A stretch of DNA of 64,000 nt from Rhododendron vialii (Eukaryota > Streptophyta > Magnoliopsida > Ericales > Ericaceae), in NCBI RefSeq assembly GCF_030253575.1, contig NC_080561.1:523501-587500 (forward strand). The letters run 5' to 3'. The notes under the pieces were generated by a model. The model worked only from the letters and a program-made list of their open reading frames with translations. It made no database searches and was not told the origin of the DNA. Numbering within the stretch: the first letter of the stretch is position 1; each line of letters starts with the position of its first letter. Position numbers and translations under genes: made by a program. This document shows, in pieces, positions 10,301 through 21,738 of the stretch.

Positions 10301-12354
10301 AAAGAGATCAACGTGGAATGGAAATTATGGAATATATTGTGTTAAATATGTAGTTAATAGAAATATGAATTATGGAGGGAATGGGAGAATTTTCAGAGTT
10401 TAAGATAGAAATAGATAAGGTTTTCTAAGGACTGGAGTGATGGGGTTGGAGTTGACAAGAATGGTGTAATAATCCGTGGGATTGTTGGACGGCGCCCATA
10501 GTAGCTTGAGTGGGGCACGCTGTGTGTTTTCAATGCAAATGTTTGGGATACTGTGCAACAACAGGACATTGTTGGTGTGTTTTGGGGTAGTTCTTCTAAG
10601 GAATTTGAAGTGCTTTCATATTAAAAGCTTTTTCGTAAACAAAATGAGCTGATTCATCTTCTATGTGGCATTTTAGGTGCTTTTACTCGACCGTAGAAAT
10701 TGCGAGTTGTGCAGGTTTCGATAGTTGACTTATGTCGGTTTGCAGCCTAGGTTGGGATGGACTGAAGCAGCTATGATTGCAGGAGCAAGAGAGGCTGGTG
10801 TTTCTCCTTCTATTGTTGGTTCTTTCCCTCGGAAAGAAGCTGCACTAGTAGAGGTATATTTCCATTTTTTTGGGATGAAAATGCCGCTGAAGTTCATCAC
10901 TATAAAATATAGTCTTTTGACTACTCATTTGGATACAGAGACTGATTTTGTACATCATTTGTACTTTTAACCTTAATTTCTTGTTCCATGAATTTGGTGA
11001 CCATCATTTTCTTTCATATTTCCCTTTCGATATGTTTTGCAGTTTTTCATGGATGATTGTTTGCAAAAGCTTATTGATAGAATTGACTCGGATGAAGAAT
11101 TAAGGAACTTAATACCTAGTGAGCGCATTTCAAAGCTTGTGAGGATTCGCTTAGAAATGCAGGCTCCCTACATATCTAAATGGCCTCAAGCAATTTCCAT
11201 CCAGGTGCCAATTTTTGGAATATTTCGATTAGTGATTCATGTTAACTCTTAAGTTTTAAGTACTGGTAAAATAATCTTTGGTTACTTGCTGCACAGGCAC
11301 AACCTCAGAATATTCCAAGAAGTTTTAAGCTACGAGCCATGCTGGTTGATGAGATATGGCATGCTGCTGGTGATGTGGCCACTGATGTTGATTGGTATGC
11401 TAAGCGTGCTGTGCTTGGAGCAATATACTCAGCAACTGAGGTGTACATGCTAACTGATAGTTCACCAGGTATGTTCTCTTCACTTTTGATGTGCCTGAAT
11501 CCTTTTGTTGATGTGCCTTTTTGCTTGTTTTTTTTTTTTTTGCACTCATGCACATTGATTTGTTTGTGGCACACTGGCACCTATGCAGACGTTTCAAATG
11601 GAGTACTATTAGTTATTCAGTTTCTTTTGTCCCCTTTCCAATTCAGTCTTGAGGAACATAGTCAAGTCAATTGACTCATTTTTGTTTTCAAAGCACTGCA
11701 GTGCTACATAGACCCCATGAAACCCGCTCATTGCTTACCACACAGTCACAGTGCTTGACTGTGTTTGAGGGTTTTATGGCGTGTCTCTAGACTTTTCCTT
11801 GCTGGTGTCGTGCAACAGAAGTACAAGTTGGAAAAGTTATTTTCAAAGCTCGTTGGAAATAAAAATAAAGCCAGAGGGAGAGAGAACCCATTCCAATTCC
11901 TTGTTCTTATCTGCTCATTGCAAGAGGCACTTCATTCGTACTGGTTTTCGTACTCTATGCTATCGGCTTGGGCCAGATGTAGAATTGGGCCCATTACCTG
12001 TTCCTTGATTGCATATCTGTGTATGGAACTAGCCGTCAAATTTTTGCTCATCGTTGGCTTGTCAAATGCTTTCAGATTTCCGGGATACGTGGACATTCTT
12101 GGATGGACGAGTTAGAGATGCTTTTGATCTGAAAAAGAGCATTCAAGAGGTATCGCTCTACCTACATAAGTATTTGCCATATAGAAGTTCATGCTTTCTT
12201 TCCTCACATGTATGGGTGTAGTGGAAAGTCAAGGATTTTGATGGTTACAAGCTCTATGGTGGGAATTTTGCAGGCAAATTATTTAGCAGAAGCTGTTCGT
12301 GCAGGGATGGGAAGCTCTTTGCAAGGATTCATGAGGAGAGTTATGCAGGGCTAG
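7355..12354 (+). CDS. COQ9: COQ9, ubiquinone biosynthesis protein, mitochondrial
   Basis: COQ9 is a TetR-fold lipid-binding protein that presents the quinone intermediate to the COQ7 hydroxylase in the mitochondrial CoQ complex. Six exons are read: 7355-7699, 10746-10853, 11043-11204, 11297-11468, 12076-12149 and 12274-12354, all GT-AG, giving 313 aa. Exon 1 encodes an Arg/Ser-rich mitochondrial presequence (MYRLAARRLLLL) with a Ser run made by TCT repeats, then YQDEQARVLGASLPYV. Later exons carry family blocks: LGWTEAAMIAGAREAGVSPS, LIPSERISKLVRIRLEMQAP, AMLVDEIWHAAGD, DWYAKRAVLGAIYSATEVYM and GRVRDAFDLKKSIQE. Intron 1 (3.05 kb) holds a solo LTR and two MITE-like elements. A possible poly(A) signal AATAAA lies near 12470. 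All splice phases close without gaps. Confidence 0.96.
8000..9274. mobile_element. Solo LTR of an LTR retrotransposon in COQ9 intron 1
   Basis: The block begins TGTTGGTCC and ends GGGCTAACA, giving short inverted termini with TG...CA ends. It is bounded by a perfect 5-bp duplication CAAAT (7995-7999 and 9275-9279). No internal coding region or second LTR is present, so it reads as a solo LTR left by recombination. Superfamily is not resolved. The intact duplication suggests a moderately young insertion. Confidence 0.88.
9514..9938. mobile_element. Terminal-inverted-repeat element with degenerate tandem motifs, COQ9 intron 1
   Basis: The ends AGCTATGTAGCACCGACAC and the reverse complement of the right end AGCTACGTAGCACAAACAC match at 16 of 19 positions. 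Inside, GGGACACGG and CCGTATCC-type words recur near both ends. No coding frame and no convincing target-site duplication are seen. Superfamily is unassigned; a MULE-type or other MITE is possible. Confidence 0.65.
10212..10454. mobile_element. MITE-like element, COQ9 intron 1
   Basis: The left end GGGCTTCTCCAACCC pairs with the right end GGGGTTGGAGTTGAC (reverse complement GTCAACTCCAACCCC). The interior is AT-rich and non-coding. A clear duplication was not found. The style is that of common plant 'CTCCAACCC' MITEs. Confidence 0.6.
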
Positions 12355-13275
12355 ATAGTAACGGCTGGATTTTTGAGTCTCACATTTAAAGCAGTCATCT
12401 CTTGTTGCTTGTTCTTCTTCGTGTTGAGAACAGTAATTTCCTTAAATGGATGCTCTGTTAACTTGAAATAATAAATGTTTTTACAACAACCTTGCTCCGA
12501 TGATGTTACTTCCAGATTAACTGTCTGGCACTTTGGAGTTAGGAGGTATGCGAGATTGGAGTTAATGGTCATGAATGATTGTGCACTTGCGCTAGAAAAT
12601 GGTTCCTTTTGGAGATTTCTTGATCGCAATGGTTGGTCGCAGCTCTTCGGTTGTAACAAAAAACTAAAAATATAGAAAAGGGAATAAAAATTAAATTTGC
12701 TTCATGTGATGAAAAAATGTGGCAAACCAAAGTTGATGTGATCACCATTTATGGAGGGAGTGATTGTGCCACAGAAAACACCATTTCACAAGCATTTTGG
12801 GCACTGGCATTGACGTATACCCATTGCCTCTCATCTGGTGCAAGTGGTTTAGCCGCGTATCTCTGAATGACAAGTGATTTAGCAGTGTCTTTCTGAATGA
12901 TGAGTAATTATTGGCTCCCATAACAATTCTTTTTCCAGATTCCACTTTTTCATATGACGAGGTCAGGACTCAGGAGATTCACCTTTTAGCTCAGGCTAGC
13001 GAGACTCTCAGAGAGAATGGTCATCGATAACTCAATGATTCAGAGGAAGACAAGGAAAATGTAAACGGCCTTTTGGTTTGGATTTTAATACTCCATGACA
13101 GAATGACATCCTCTTTAAGCAACCGAAAGGAAGTTATTCTAATATTCATGTCAAAGCTAAAGTTAGCCTTTATTCCCCTCCTTTTTGGCTTCACACTCAA
13201 TATATTACAGGAGCTGATGTTTCGAAAAACCCCTCGTACTTTTATTACTTCTGTTGTCTTGAACAAGTTTTCGGG
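12355..13275. other. COQ9 3' end and actin upstream region
   Basis: This holds the COQ9 3' UTR (AATAAA near 12470) and the upstream region of the actin gene. A TATTACAG near 13203-13210 could be the acceptor of a 5'-leader intron, which plant actin genes usually have just before the ATG; this is inference. No other gene is seen. Confidence 0.4.
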
Positions 13276-15027
13276 ATGCACGACATGGACTGTGATGAGA
13301 GCAGGCCAATCATTTGTGACAACGGATCAGGCTCGGTGAAGGTAAGGCAGATCTTTTTTTTCTCCTGTTTATAGAAAGACATGTTATATCAGACCTGATA
13401 ATCAAAACAACGGATTTTGATAAGCATCTTTATCTGCAGGCTGGTTTTGCTGGTGATGATGCTCCATGTGTAGTTTTTCCAAGCGTGATAGGTCATCCCC
13501 GGAACAACCAGGCAATGGTTGGAATCGGTCAGAAGGATATGTACTTTGGAGATGAAGCACAAGCACGCCGTGGGGTCCTCAGATTGGATTATCCAGTTGA
13601 TCATGGGATTGTAAGGGACTGGGAGGCCATGGAGAGACTATGGTATCATACCTTTGAAAACGAGCTCAGGGTTAACGTAGAAGAACACCCTGTCCTCTTA
13701 ACAGAGGCCCCTCTGAATCCCAAAATTAACAGAGAGAAAATGGTGGAAATCATGTTTGAATCTTTTGAAGTTCTTGCCACCTATATAGCAATTCAGGCAG
13801 TGCTCTCCCTCTATGGCAGTGGCCGTGCGACAGGTAAAACTAAACAATTCCGTCCTCCCTACAGCAGTTTCGATTAACACTCATGAGTATAGTCTATACA
13901 AGGATCTAAGTGTCCTTTCTCATCAGCCACGAAAACTGAAACGTTTTGGAAACGCGTCGAAAAAATAATAGAAATGTCAAACAAACAATGATATTTATAA
14001 ACCAATCTCTTGGATTTTTCTAATAGGTGTTGAAACAAGTCAAATTTTTGGCATGTTTCGCAGCGGTTTCATTTTGGTTTCCTAGGAAACAGAACTATTT
14101 TTTGAGGTTTCGATGGTAACCGAATTTAAGTTTTCTCCTTGGCTCTATAAGCATGGTGTACATTATCACATCATCAAATTTGGTCAGGAATTGTGATTGA
14201 TTCTGGAGAAGGCATGACGCATGTTGTCCCCATTTACGAAGGTTACGCACTTTCACATGCTGTGCAACGGCTTGATCTCTGGGAAAAACCTGACAGAATA
14301 CCTCATGAAGATCCTAGCGGAAGAAGAAGGTTGCTTGTTTACCACATCAGCGGGAAGAGAGATTGTCAGGGACATTAAGGAGCGACTCACTTATGTGTCG
14401 TTGGATTTTGAGAAGGAAATCGCCAAATCAAAGGAAAGCTCGGAGCTAGAAAAACAATATGAGTTGCCAGATGGGCAAGTAATAAGAGTTGGAGTCGGAC
14501 GGTTCACGTGTCCAGAAGTTCTATTTGATCCTAGTAGAGTTGGTATGGAATCAGGAGGAATCCATGAGATCGTGTTTAGGGCGATAAGAAAGTGTGATAT
14601 GGACGTTAGGAGGGAGATGTATGCAAATGTGGTGCTGAGTGGGGGTACCACCCTGATACCCGGCTTGGCAGATCGGTTACTGAAGGAGCTGAGTTCAATG
14701 GCACACCCTGGGGTTAGGGTGGTTGCACCTCCGGAGAGGAAGTACAGCGTTTGGATCGGTGGGTCCATCTTGGCTTCATTGAGTTCCTTTCAGCAGGTAC
14801 CTTCTAATTGGCAGTCGAAAATTAACCGGAGTGATAGTGAAGTTTTGTCCATTAATGTGACTTGTTTTTCTTAGAACAAAAAGTGTGTTGGTTTAAATGA
14901 GTAATTGGTGATCCAGTTTAAAGTGTCGGTGACCATTATATATGTGGTGTTTGTGTTGCAGATGTGGATTTCCAAGGAAGAGTACATGGAGTCCGATGCT
15001 TCCATTGTGCACATGAAATGCTTTTGA
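13276..15027 (+). pseudogene. Divergent actin gene with a 2-nt frameshift (probable pseudogene)
   Basis: Four exons are clear: 13276-13341, 13440-13833, 14188-14796 and 14962-15027. They cover the actin fold from [18 protein letters not shown] to the C-terminal MKCF. The intron after SVK and the one ending in phase 1 after ATG match plant actins. ATP-site features are kept (CDNG loop, IDSGEG loop, [19 protein letters not shown] with the methylated His). The protein is unusually diverged for actin. In exon 3 the frame breaks near 14279: RLDL is followed in the next frame by [12 protein letters not shown], where actins read RLDLAG, so two bases appear to be missing. The rest of exon 3 stays open for nearly 200 codons. 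It is either a recently dead gene or a sequencing slip. A downstream (CT)n lies at 15079. Confidence 0.85.
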
Positions 15028-15915
15028 ATGCATAATATGTATGGCATTCCACTTTCTTTTTCGAACAATAATGTTGTCCTCTCTCTCTCTCTCTCTCTCA
15101 CATATTATCAAGACCATTTCTTTGTTCCTAAATGTTTTAAGAAGTAAATCAGAACAAAATTTGAGAAAAGATTGTGAAGTTGGATGCTATTTTACTCGCC
15201 CCAATTAAGCCAAGGGGGGAAGTCTTCAATCTTCTGTGTGGAGATGGAATCCCTCTACAAAAAATACAGGACGCTTGTTGAAGTGTCATTTAATCAATCT
15301 AGGTTACGTAAACTTGAATTTTAGTAAAAAGGACGTACGTTCCAATTTGTTATGTTGTATTCCTATGAAGAAAGCATATTCTTGGAAAATGGCCTTTGCC
15401 CTCTATTTTCTGTGAAAACACTTCAAAAATTGTATTTTAGTGCCTCAAATTGCATACCGAGTTCTAAAAGCAAAATGTAGATTGCATTTATAAAAAAGTA
15501 GAGTGTAAAAATTATTTTTTAAAAATTTATAGATACTAATTTATTTTGAGGTGAAAAAGTACTCTTATTTGTCTCTTTTCCGGATTCGTGTTATCTTTAA
15601 TTATTGATTTTTACATTAATAATATTTTACATACTTTTATAGTTCATAATTGGTTGAATTAATTGTGAAATAGAAAATTAAATTCATACTTCATATAGAA
15701 GTCATTATAAAGTAAAACTACTAATAATTTTTGTTCTATCTAAATAGATATATATAAAATTATGGACACATAAAATGGGACGGGGCAATTTACAGTATTA
15801 TCCGGCAAAAAGTCTACCAACTCTGAAAATAATTGTGTTCATGCATGTGGATTCATGTGCGTCAAATGATTCTAAATGCAATTGAGTTTGAAATTGTGTT
15901 TTAAAATTATATTGG
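15028..15915. other. Actin 3' region and AT-rich intergenic DNA
   Basis: A (CT)n run lies at about 15079-15099, in the probable 3' UTR. The rest is AT-rich with no recognisable gene; reading frames are short and without family features. Confidence 0.4.
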
Positions 15916-15933
15916 TAACTTTAATCACTATCC

Positions 15934-16104
15934 AATCAAGTGAGACTAGCTTAGTTGACCAAAATTCTTACATCTTGCTAGGAGATCAGGGTTTGAATCT
16001 CCTCGCCTGTGAAGTAGGGTCTCGAATTTCTACTTTTTACATATACTCTACTCTAATGGAAACGATCTCTTCTTTCAATTGAAAAAAGAAAAAGAAAAAG
16101 AAAA
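15934..16104 (+). mobile_element. tRNA-derived SINE with A-rich tail
   Basis: A tRNA-like head is visible: an A-box-like TAGCTTAGTTG near 15947 and a B-box-like GGTTTGAATC near 15989. The tail is an AAAAAGAAAAAG-type run (about 16082-16104). It is flanked by an 18-bp direct repeat beginning TAACTTTA (15916-15933 and 16105-16122), 16 of 18 matching. Size, head, tail and long duplication all fit a SINE. The two mismatches suggest moderate age. Confidence 0.85.
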
Positions 16105-16402
16105 TAACTTTAGTCATTATCCGGTGCCGGCGCGGTTGGTTAGTCCAGTGTCGTTGGGACTTGGGAAACTCTTTCTGAGTTTCGTCAGGAAAAAAGGGTA
16201 AAAGAATTTTGCAGACGGAGATCGGGTCAAAGGGGATCCAGGGTCAAGCGGGGTAGGCAGTACAGTAAGTAGGCTCGGCTCCTTCGTGCAAGCAAAACCA
16301 ATACAGTACGTCTGTGCAGATAAACAAACAAATTCCTATCTTCGTGTATACAGAGAGTGATATATAGTCATCAGTTGAAAGAGGCGATCAAGGGAACACA
16401 AG

Positions 16403-18726
16403 ATGGCTTCATCATCAGCAACAGCATCAAAGATTGTGGAGAAATTGAATCTGAAGCCCCACCCAGAGGGTGGGTTTTACTCGGAAACCCTCAGAGATAC
16501 TTCTGTCCTCCTCTCCAAATCTCAGCTTCCCCCCCAATGTAAGTCCCCATTTCTATTTCCGGCTTCGTTTCCTTCTTCGGATCTAAGGTCGACTGGGTCA
16601 CGTTCATCCATTCTCACCTGTCTATGTCAGTATATGTGTTCGGCCACAAATGATGGGCTTGAATTTCCACTTCCATTTATACAACTGATATGCTGATTGC
16701 ACGCTGTTTGTTTATGTTGGATCTGGGTCTCAGTCATCTTAAATCGGCATAGCCACTCAAATACTTTTTAGTGAACAGTCACAGTTTGTTTCTTTGTCCA
16801 CATTTGGGTTTGCGAATTCGGCTCTAGATTCCATATCTAATGTTTGGATTTTGGATTTCTGAGGGGAAAGGAAGGTTGAAACGGCTGAATTTACTTGTAT
16901 GTTATTGTTTTATGTGCGTACCCGTGCAAACAAAAGGATTGAGTTTGATTTTAATGACATCTGAAATATCAGTTAGATGTACTCCAAACAGGGAACTAGC
17001 ACAATACTGTCATTTGTTCATGTGTAAAATTGGATTATCATTGTAGCCTGTTGGGGTTGCCAGGACCCCATTGTGAGTTGTATTATATGCCTTGTTATGT
17101 GGACTGTGGTATGAGTATCGGGTGCAGTTACGTATCTAAAGGTTGGCCAATCAAACTCTAATCAAGGGGGGGTGGGGGTCATACAAACAATTTTTATCTA
17201 GACTCCATGTAACAAAGGTTAAATGAGTTCTGCATTTCAAGAAAGTTGAGCATCTAAACATGTTCTTTTTGCCTTTTTTCTTAGGAATTGAGGGAAATAA
17301 CTCCTCTTGTCATACACTCAAACACTTCTACTTCGGATTTGCGGATTCTTTATTTGCCTTTTAGTTCTAGAGTTTTTTTTTTTTTTTTAACAGCTAGTTC
17401 TAGAGTTTATGAGAAGTAACCTATGTATACTTGATCCCATCGACATCAGCTCTAGATGTAAAATCAAGGACCTTTGAAGATCCTCAAAATGGTTATAATC
17501 TAGCTCTAAATCCAATAAAGAAAGCAAAATGGAATGAAATAAGAATTAGCATCCTATTAAATAACTTAATTGTAGCTATTTGGTATCTGGACAATTCGTG
17601 TGTTTAAGTTGTTTCTCTGAATCCTTATTTTGGCTTCCTTTGCAGACAAGGTTGATCGTCCTATCAGTACGTGCATTTACTTCTTGCTTCCTTCTGGGAG
17701 TGTATCGCACCTCCATCGTATACCCTGTGCAGAAACCTGGCATTTTTATATGGGAGAACCTCTTACGGTACATTCAACACACTATCTTATCTGCACCCAC
17801 GAGCACGATCACAGTCCACAATCCATGGAGTTCTACTACAGTAGTCCAGTATTTGTCATTGTTGATGGAGTTACTCATCAAAATCATAGGGAAGAAAATG
17901 CTTATGGTTATATTTGCGTTTGGACAGCATGTTATTTGATGGGCATGATGGATTGAAAATTTGAACCTGTTTCGTGCTGACATCACCAGCAGGAATAACC
18001 TAAATCTGGTTTTTCTAAGCACCAACTGGAGAATTTCATGTTGAGTTTTAAATTAACTTCTTTAACCTGTAGCAAAATTGTCAGGTATTCTTGTCTGAAA
18101 CATCTCTTTAGCCGTATGAAGGGTTGAACTAACTAAGGATCATGCTTACCTATAAAAACCAAAACTAAGAAAGGATCATATATTCATGGAAGTCTACAAA
18201 CAAATAATGCATTGATTTACCTGCTTGGAGATATAAGGGAAGAAAACCATCTTAATATTCAGGTGATTACGATGCTTCCCCGACGTAAGGAGTTATCAGA
18301 TGTCTTTTGTCCATCTATATAGTATGCTTTCCCTCTCAAAGTTTATTTTATAATTTATACCCTTTTGAATCTAATTTTAACACAAACATTCTCTTTCAGG
18401 TATTGGAATTAAATGAAAAAGATAGTAGTGCCAAGTTAACTTGCCTTGGTCCAAATCCAATCGGAACTAGTGAGCTCCTTCAGTACACAGTGCCTCCCAA
18501 TGTGTGGTTTGGTGCGTTTCCAACCCAAGACATCATTATTTCGTCAGAAAACGGAGCAGTCAAAACTGCACCACGCAGGGAACCTGAAGAACACTTCTCC
18601 TTGGTAGGATGCACATGTGCTCCAGCCTTCCAGTTTGAGGATTTTGAGCTGGCAAGACAATCTGAGCTCATTTCACGCTTTCCGAAACATGAATCCCTGA
18701 TCAATATGCTAACCTTTGCCGAGTGA
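16403..18726 (+). CDS. DUF985 (Cupin_5) RmlC-like cupin protein
   Basis: Three exons (16403-16538, 17646-17767, 18400-18726) give 194 aa. The start has a good context (AAGATGGC) and opens MASSSATASKIVEKLNLKPH, followed by PEGGFYSET, the family's N-terminal signature. Exon 2 carries the cupin metal-site motif HLHRIPCAETWHFYMGEPL (H-x-H, Glu, Gly). Exon 3 holds the second cupin strand region with PPNVWFGAFP and ends with VGCTCAPAFQFEDFELA. Function in plants is poorly defined; it is a small beta-barrel protein, probably soluble. In Arabidopsis the matching gene lies next to LSM1, as here. The intron phases (1, 0) close exactly. Confidence 0.94.
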
Positions 18727-19109
18727 CTTAATGAGATGTTTTAAATTTTGTACTTTAAGAGTGGAAGTGTTTTTTTTTATTTCAATGAATTAGACATTTT
18801 CGCAACTACTCCATATCGCAATATTCCCTTTATCTCACCTTATAGTATTTACCCTTGTGCTGCTGGAATTACTCGAGGTTTGACCTCTTTTATCTTATGA
18901 ATTAATGTATCTTGATGTCGAATTGTGCTATTGTTGATTGTAACTTGATGAACATATTGAGCTTCTTGATTTTGAATACTATGCTTATTATGTTGTCTGT
19001 TTCTTGTGTTCATTCCACATTCTGGCAGTGAGTATTGGGTAATCTCCATATATACAACAAGGAAACTCTACAGTATTTATTGGTGATGTTTAACCAATAA
19101 TTTTTTCCG
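18727..19109. other. Convergent 3' ends of the cupin and LSM1 genes
   Basis: The cupin gene (plus) and LSM1 (minus) converge here with 383 bp between stop codons. The stretch holds both 3' UTRs and nothing else that I can recognise. Confidence 0.5.
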
Positions 19110-20062
19110 CTAATCAATGTCAAGAAACTCCATTCTCTTTCGCATGGTTCCTTTCAAGTCAGCGGCTTCCCTTTCTGCTTTCTGAGCCTGAACAGATCAT
19201 AGATGAACCAAAATCGAATAAGCCAAAAAAAAAAAACGGAGACACAAAAGAGTTGATTGGAAATTTTATGCTCAACTAACCCTTTCAATTTCTGGTGCTG
19301 ATACTCGAATCATACGTAGGGGAAGCTCCTCTTTATCCAGGTCCTATATTAATTAATCATCAGCAAAATTAAAGCAGACAAAATAATTTAACTTTAGACA
19401 GTATTTATCTTGTATATCTTGGTCTCAAAGGGAGATGAGATAAAATACCAGTTCTCCTATTAAGACGACATTCTCCCCACGGATTATGTACAGTCCTAAG
19501 GGAATATCAGAGTAAAGATCTCCTACGGTAACCCGCTCAGATGCACCTTCTAAAACAATATTTGCTGTGAATGGGAAGGAAACCTCAATCAAATACCTTT
19601 GTGATTACTTTCCCCATCTTCTCTAAAAATAAGTAAAGCTTATGCAAAACCTTAGTACTGTGTACTGTAAGAGACTATGAGGTTGTAGTCGTACCATATT
19701 GATCAAAAGAGCGAAGTTTTCCCAGGAGCTTCCGACCATCTCCCGTCAAGACCAGAAGTTTTCCTGTATGATAAATAGAGCCTTTAAGGAGCCAAGCATA
19801 CTGCAGTTTTTTCCTTTTTCTGATGTTCATCAAAGTAAATGTGAAAGCAGTAGCTGTGAAATAACAATGCTGTGTCCAAAGTCAAATTTGTCAAGCAATT
19901 AGATTTGTTTTTTTTCCTACTTGTTTTCAATTATTTTAAGCTAATAATAAAATAAAATAAAAACTATAATCTACAAATCTAGTAACTTGTAATTGTTAAC
20001 AAACGCGGCCGGTGATATATCACATACATATTCATGCATATCTACGTACCGCCTTGTACATC

Positions 20063-20095
<33 letters not shown>

Positions 20096-20160
20096 GTACT
20101 GTCAAGATAGCTTGCCAGTGAAGCGGAGACAAAGATATCATCAGTGACTGACCAGGACAT
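19110..20160 (-). CDS. LSM1: LSM1, Sm-like subunit of the cytoplasmic decapping activator
   Basis: The LSM1-7 ring binds oligoadenylated mRNA 3' ends and promotes decapping in processing bodies. Five minus-strand exons are read, in gene order: 20160-20100, 19763-19695, 19564-19449, 19343-19281 and 19187-19110, giving exactly 128 aa, the family length. The protein starts MSWSVTDDIFVSASLASYLD. The Sm1 motif spans about residues 21-50 (RKLLVLTGDGRKLLGKLRSF), and Sm2 (YIIRGENVVLIGE) about 69-81. The LSM1-specific C-terminal helix ends TMRKRMEFLDID. All splice sites are GT-AG and the phases close. Intron 1 contains a (GA)n microsatellite. No frame longer than a few dozen codons marks this gene, so simple ORF scans miss it. 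Confidence 0.96.
20065..20093. repeat. (GA)n microsatellite in LSM1 intron 1
   Basis: About 14 GA units (CT on the coding strand) lie a few bases inside the intron from the LSM1 exon 1 donor site. Confidence 0.9.
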
Positions 20161-20435
20161 GGACCCCAATCTTCCTCTGTAAATCAGAATCACCAAAACG
20201 TTTTATGGAACCTCAAGAATGGTGTTGGCAAAGAAACTTCCAACAATAGTTCCCAATTTCCCAGTAGTAACTTTAACTTCAGCACAGTACATTAAGATTC
20301 AAATTCACAAACTTCAATCCAAACAATCTCAAAAACTAGAAAAGCTCAAGACTTAAAGACTCATAACCCGCAAACATAGCGCTAAGCAGAGGTATGGATA
20401 TGATTACACTTTATACAGATTGGAGCTATGGGTTA
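20161..20435. promoter_or_regulatory. LSM1 5' leader and promoter region
   Basis: This sits just upstream of the minus-strand LSM1 start codon. No TATA box stands out. The element copy beginning at 20436 bounds it. Confidence 0.35.
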
Positions 20436-20824
20436 GAGCAAGTTTATCAATACTTAGGTAAAAAAACTCGTGAACAGTGCACATTTTTCATTTTACCTAC
20501 TCACATTTCTTTCAACACTACACAAACATTATCTATTTAACATATCCTTTATTAAAATATATTTTCTTTCCTTTTCAATAGCGTACCAAAGTGCAGATTT
20601 TTCAAAAAAGAAGAAAGAGGAAGAGAGAGGGACGGAGAGAGGAGAGAGAAAATAATATTAACAATCACATACCTAATGAACAGTCCTTAGCTACAAGTAG
20701 CTTACAACTGTAGATTGAGCAACTCTGCCTAATTGTTTACAGAAGCTGCTGCATGACTCTTTTTCCCAATTTGATGAGCTATTATAGCTAAAAAGCTACT
20801 TTACCTTGACTGGTAAAGTTGCTC
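20436..20824. mobile_element. PIF/Harbinger-type (Tourist-like) MITE, copy B
   Basis: The left end GAGCAAGTTTATCA and the reverse complement of the right end GAGCAACTTTACCA form inverted repeats. They are flanked by a 3-bp TTA duplication (20433-20435 and 20825-20827), the usual PIF/Harbinger signature. The interior around 20461-20550 matches copy A (840-945) in inverse orientation. A purine-rich GAGAGA block sits in the middle. There is no coding capacity. Confidence 0.85.
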
Positions 20825-20979
20825 TTAGAAGTAGCCAGCTTAGGCTCGTCATGGAGCTTTAGGTCTGAAGTGTTCAGAGAACCTTGAGGTCTGAGATTTT
20901 TGTAGAAATATATCCTCTTTTTCCCTCTAACATCCCAGCCTAGTAAAATAGTGGTAAGTATATAACCTATATCCCTCTC

Positions 20980-21110
20980 GGTGCTATCAATTTCTTTGGA
21001 GCCAGTTCATATGGAGCTTTGCTCCGACTTTAATTGGGCTTTCCACAAGTGGACGGAGGGATTGGGCCACAGAATTAGTCGGGGTGCTTGTAAGTTGGCC
21101 CGGACACTCA
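20980..21110 (+). repeat. SINE 3'-half fragment
   Basis: The text GGAGCTTTGCTCCGA with GCTTTCCACAAGT, GATTGGGCC and GGCCCGGACAC matches the 3' half of the full SINE at 29769-30004. The tRNA-like head is missing. Confidence 0.75.
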
Positions 21111-21585
21111 AAAAAAGTGTACAGCATATATCAACTTCAATGTATATACATCTGCAACTCATATATGTTGATTCCTATACCTTGAATTCAGGTTATGCTT
21201 GGAAATGGTTTGACTGATCTCCACTCCAATAATTATTATCCTGCAAGTGTGATAAGATGTGATTAAATAGGATGTGTTTTGCCGCAACAAGAAAACCAGG
21301 TGGCCTCTAATAACACACCTATTAAGCCAGTGCCAAACAGATCACTACAAGTGGCTGATCTTTATGAACACAAAAGCATTTCTTAATTTCTTTTTTCCCT
21401 TATCTCTAAAAGGTAAGTACAACTTGTTTTATGGGAAGCCAATACAGTGGGGTGATGCAAGAAATTTTAGCTTAGCTTAAAGAACCACATATTGATACTC
21501 TGAAAGGAAATCCTGAGGGCCCAAACAATAATAATTGAGCTCATGAGGTAGTTCATCGCATCAACCACCTGTTGGTCAACTTTCA

Positions 21586-21738
21586 GGACTTACGGGTTTG
21601 CTTTCTCTCAGATTTGGTACCTCTCAAGTACTATCAACTCTTGTGGGGCTAGTCGAAGCTTTAAATGGGAGTCCCGCTACTGGACTATCAGATTTGTCCC
21701 GAGGAAGTAGTCGAGGTGCGCGGACACCCTGAGATATC
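21586..21738 (+). repeat. SINE 3'-half fragment, diverged subfamily
   Basis: CTATCAACTCTTGTGGGGC, GTAGTCGAGGTGCGCGGACA and the spacing between them match the SINE 3' region, but the middle is diverged (CGCTACTGGACTATCAGAT). It belongs to a related subfamily. Confidence 0.65.
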
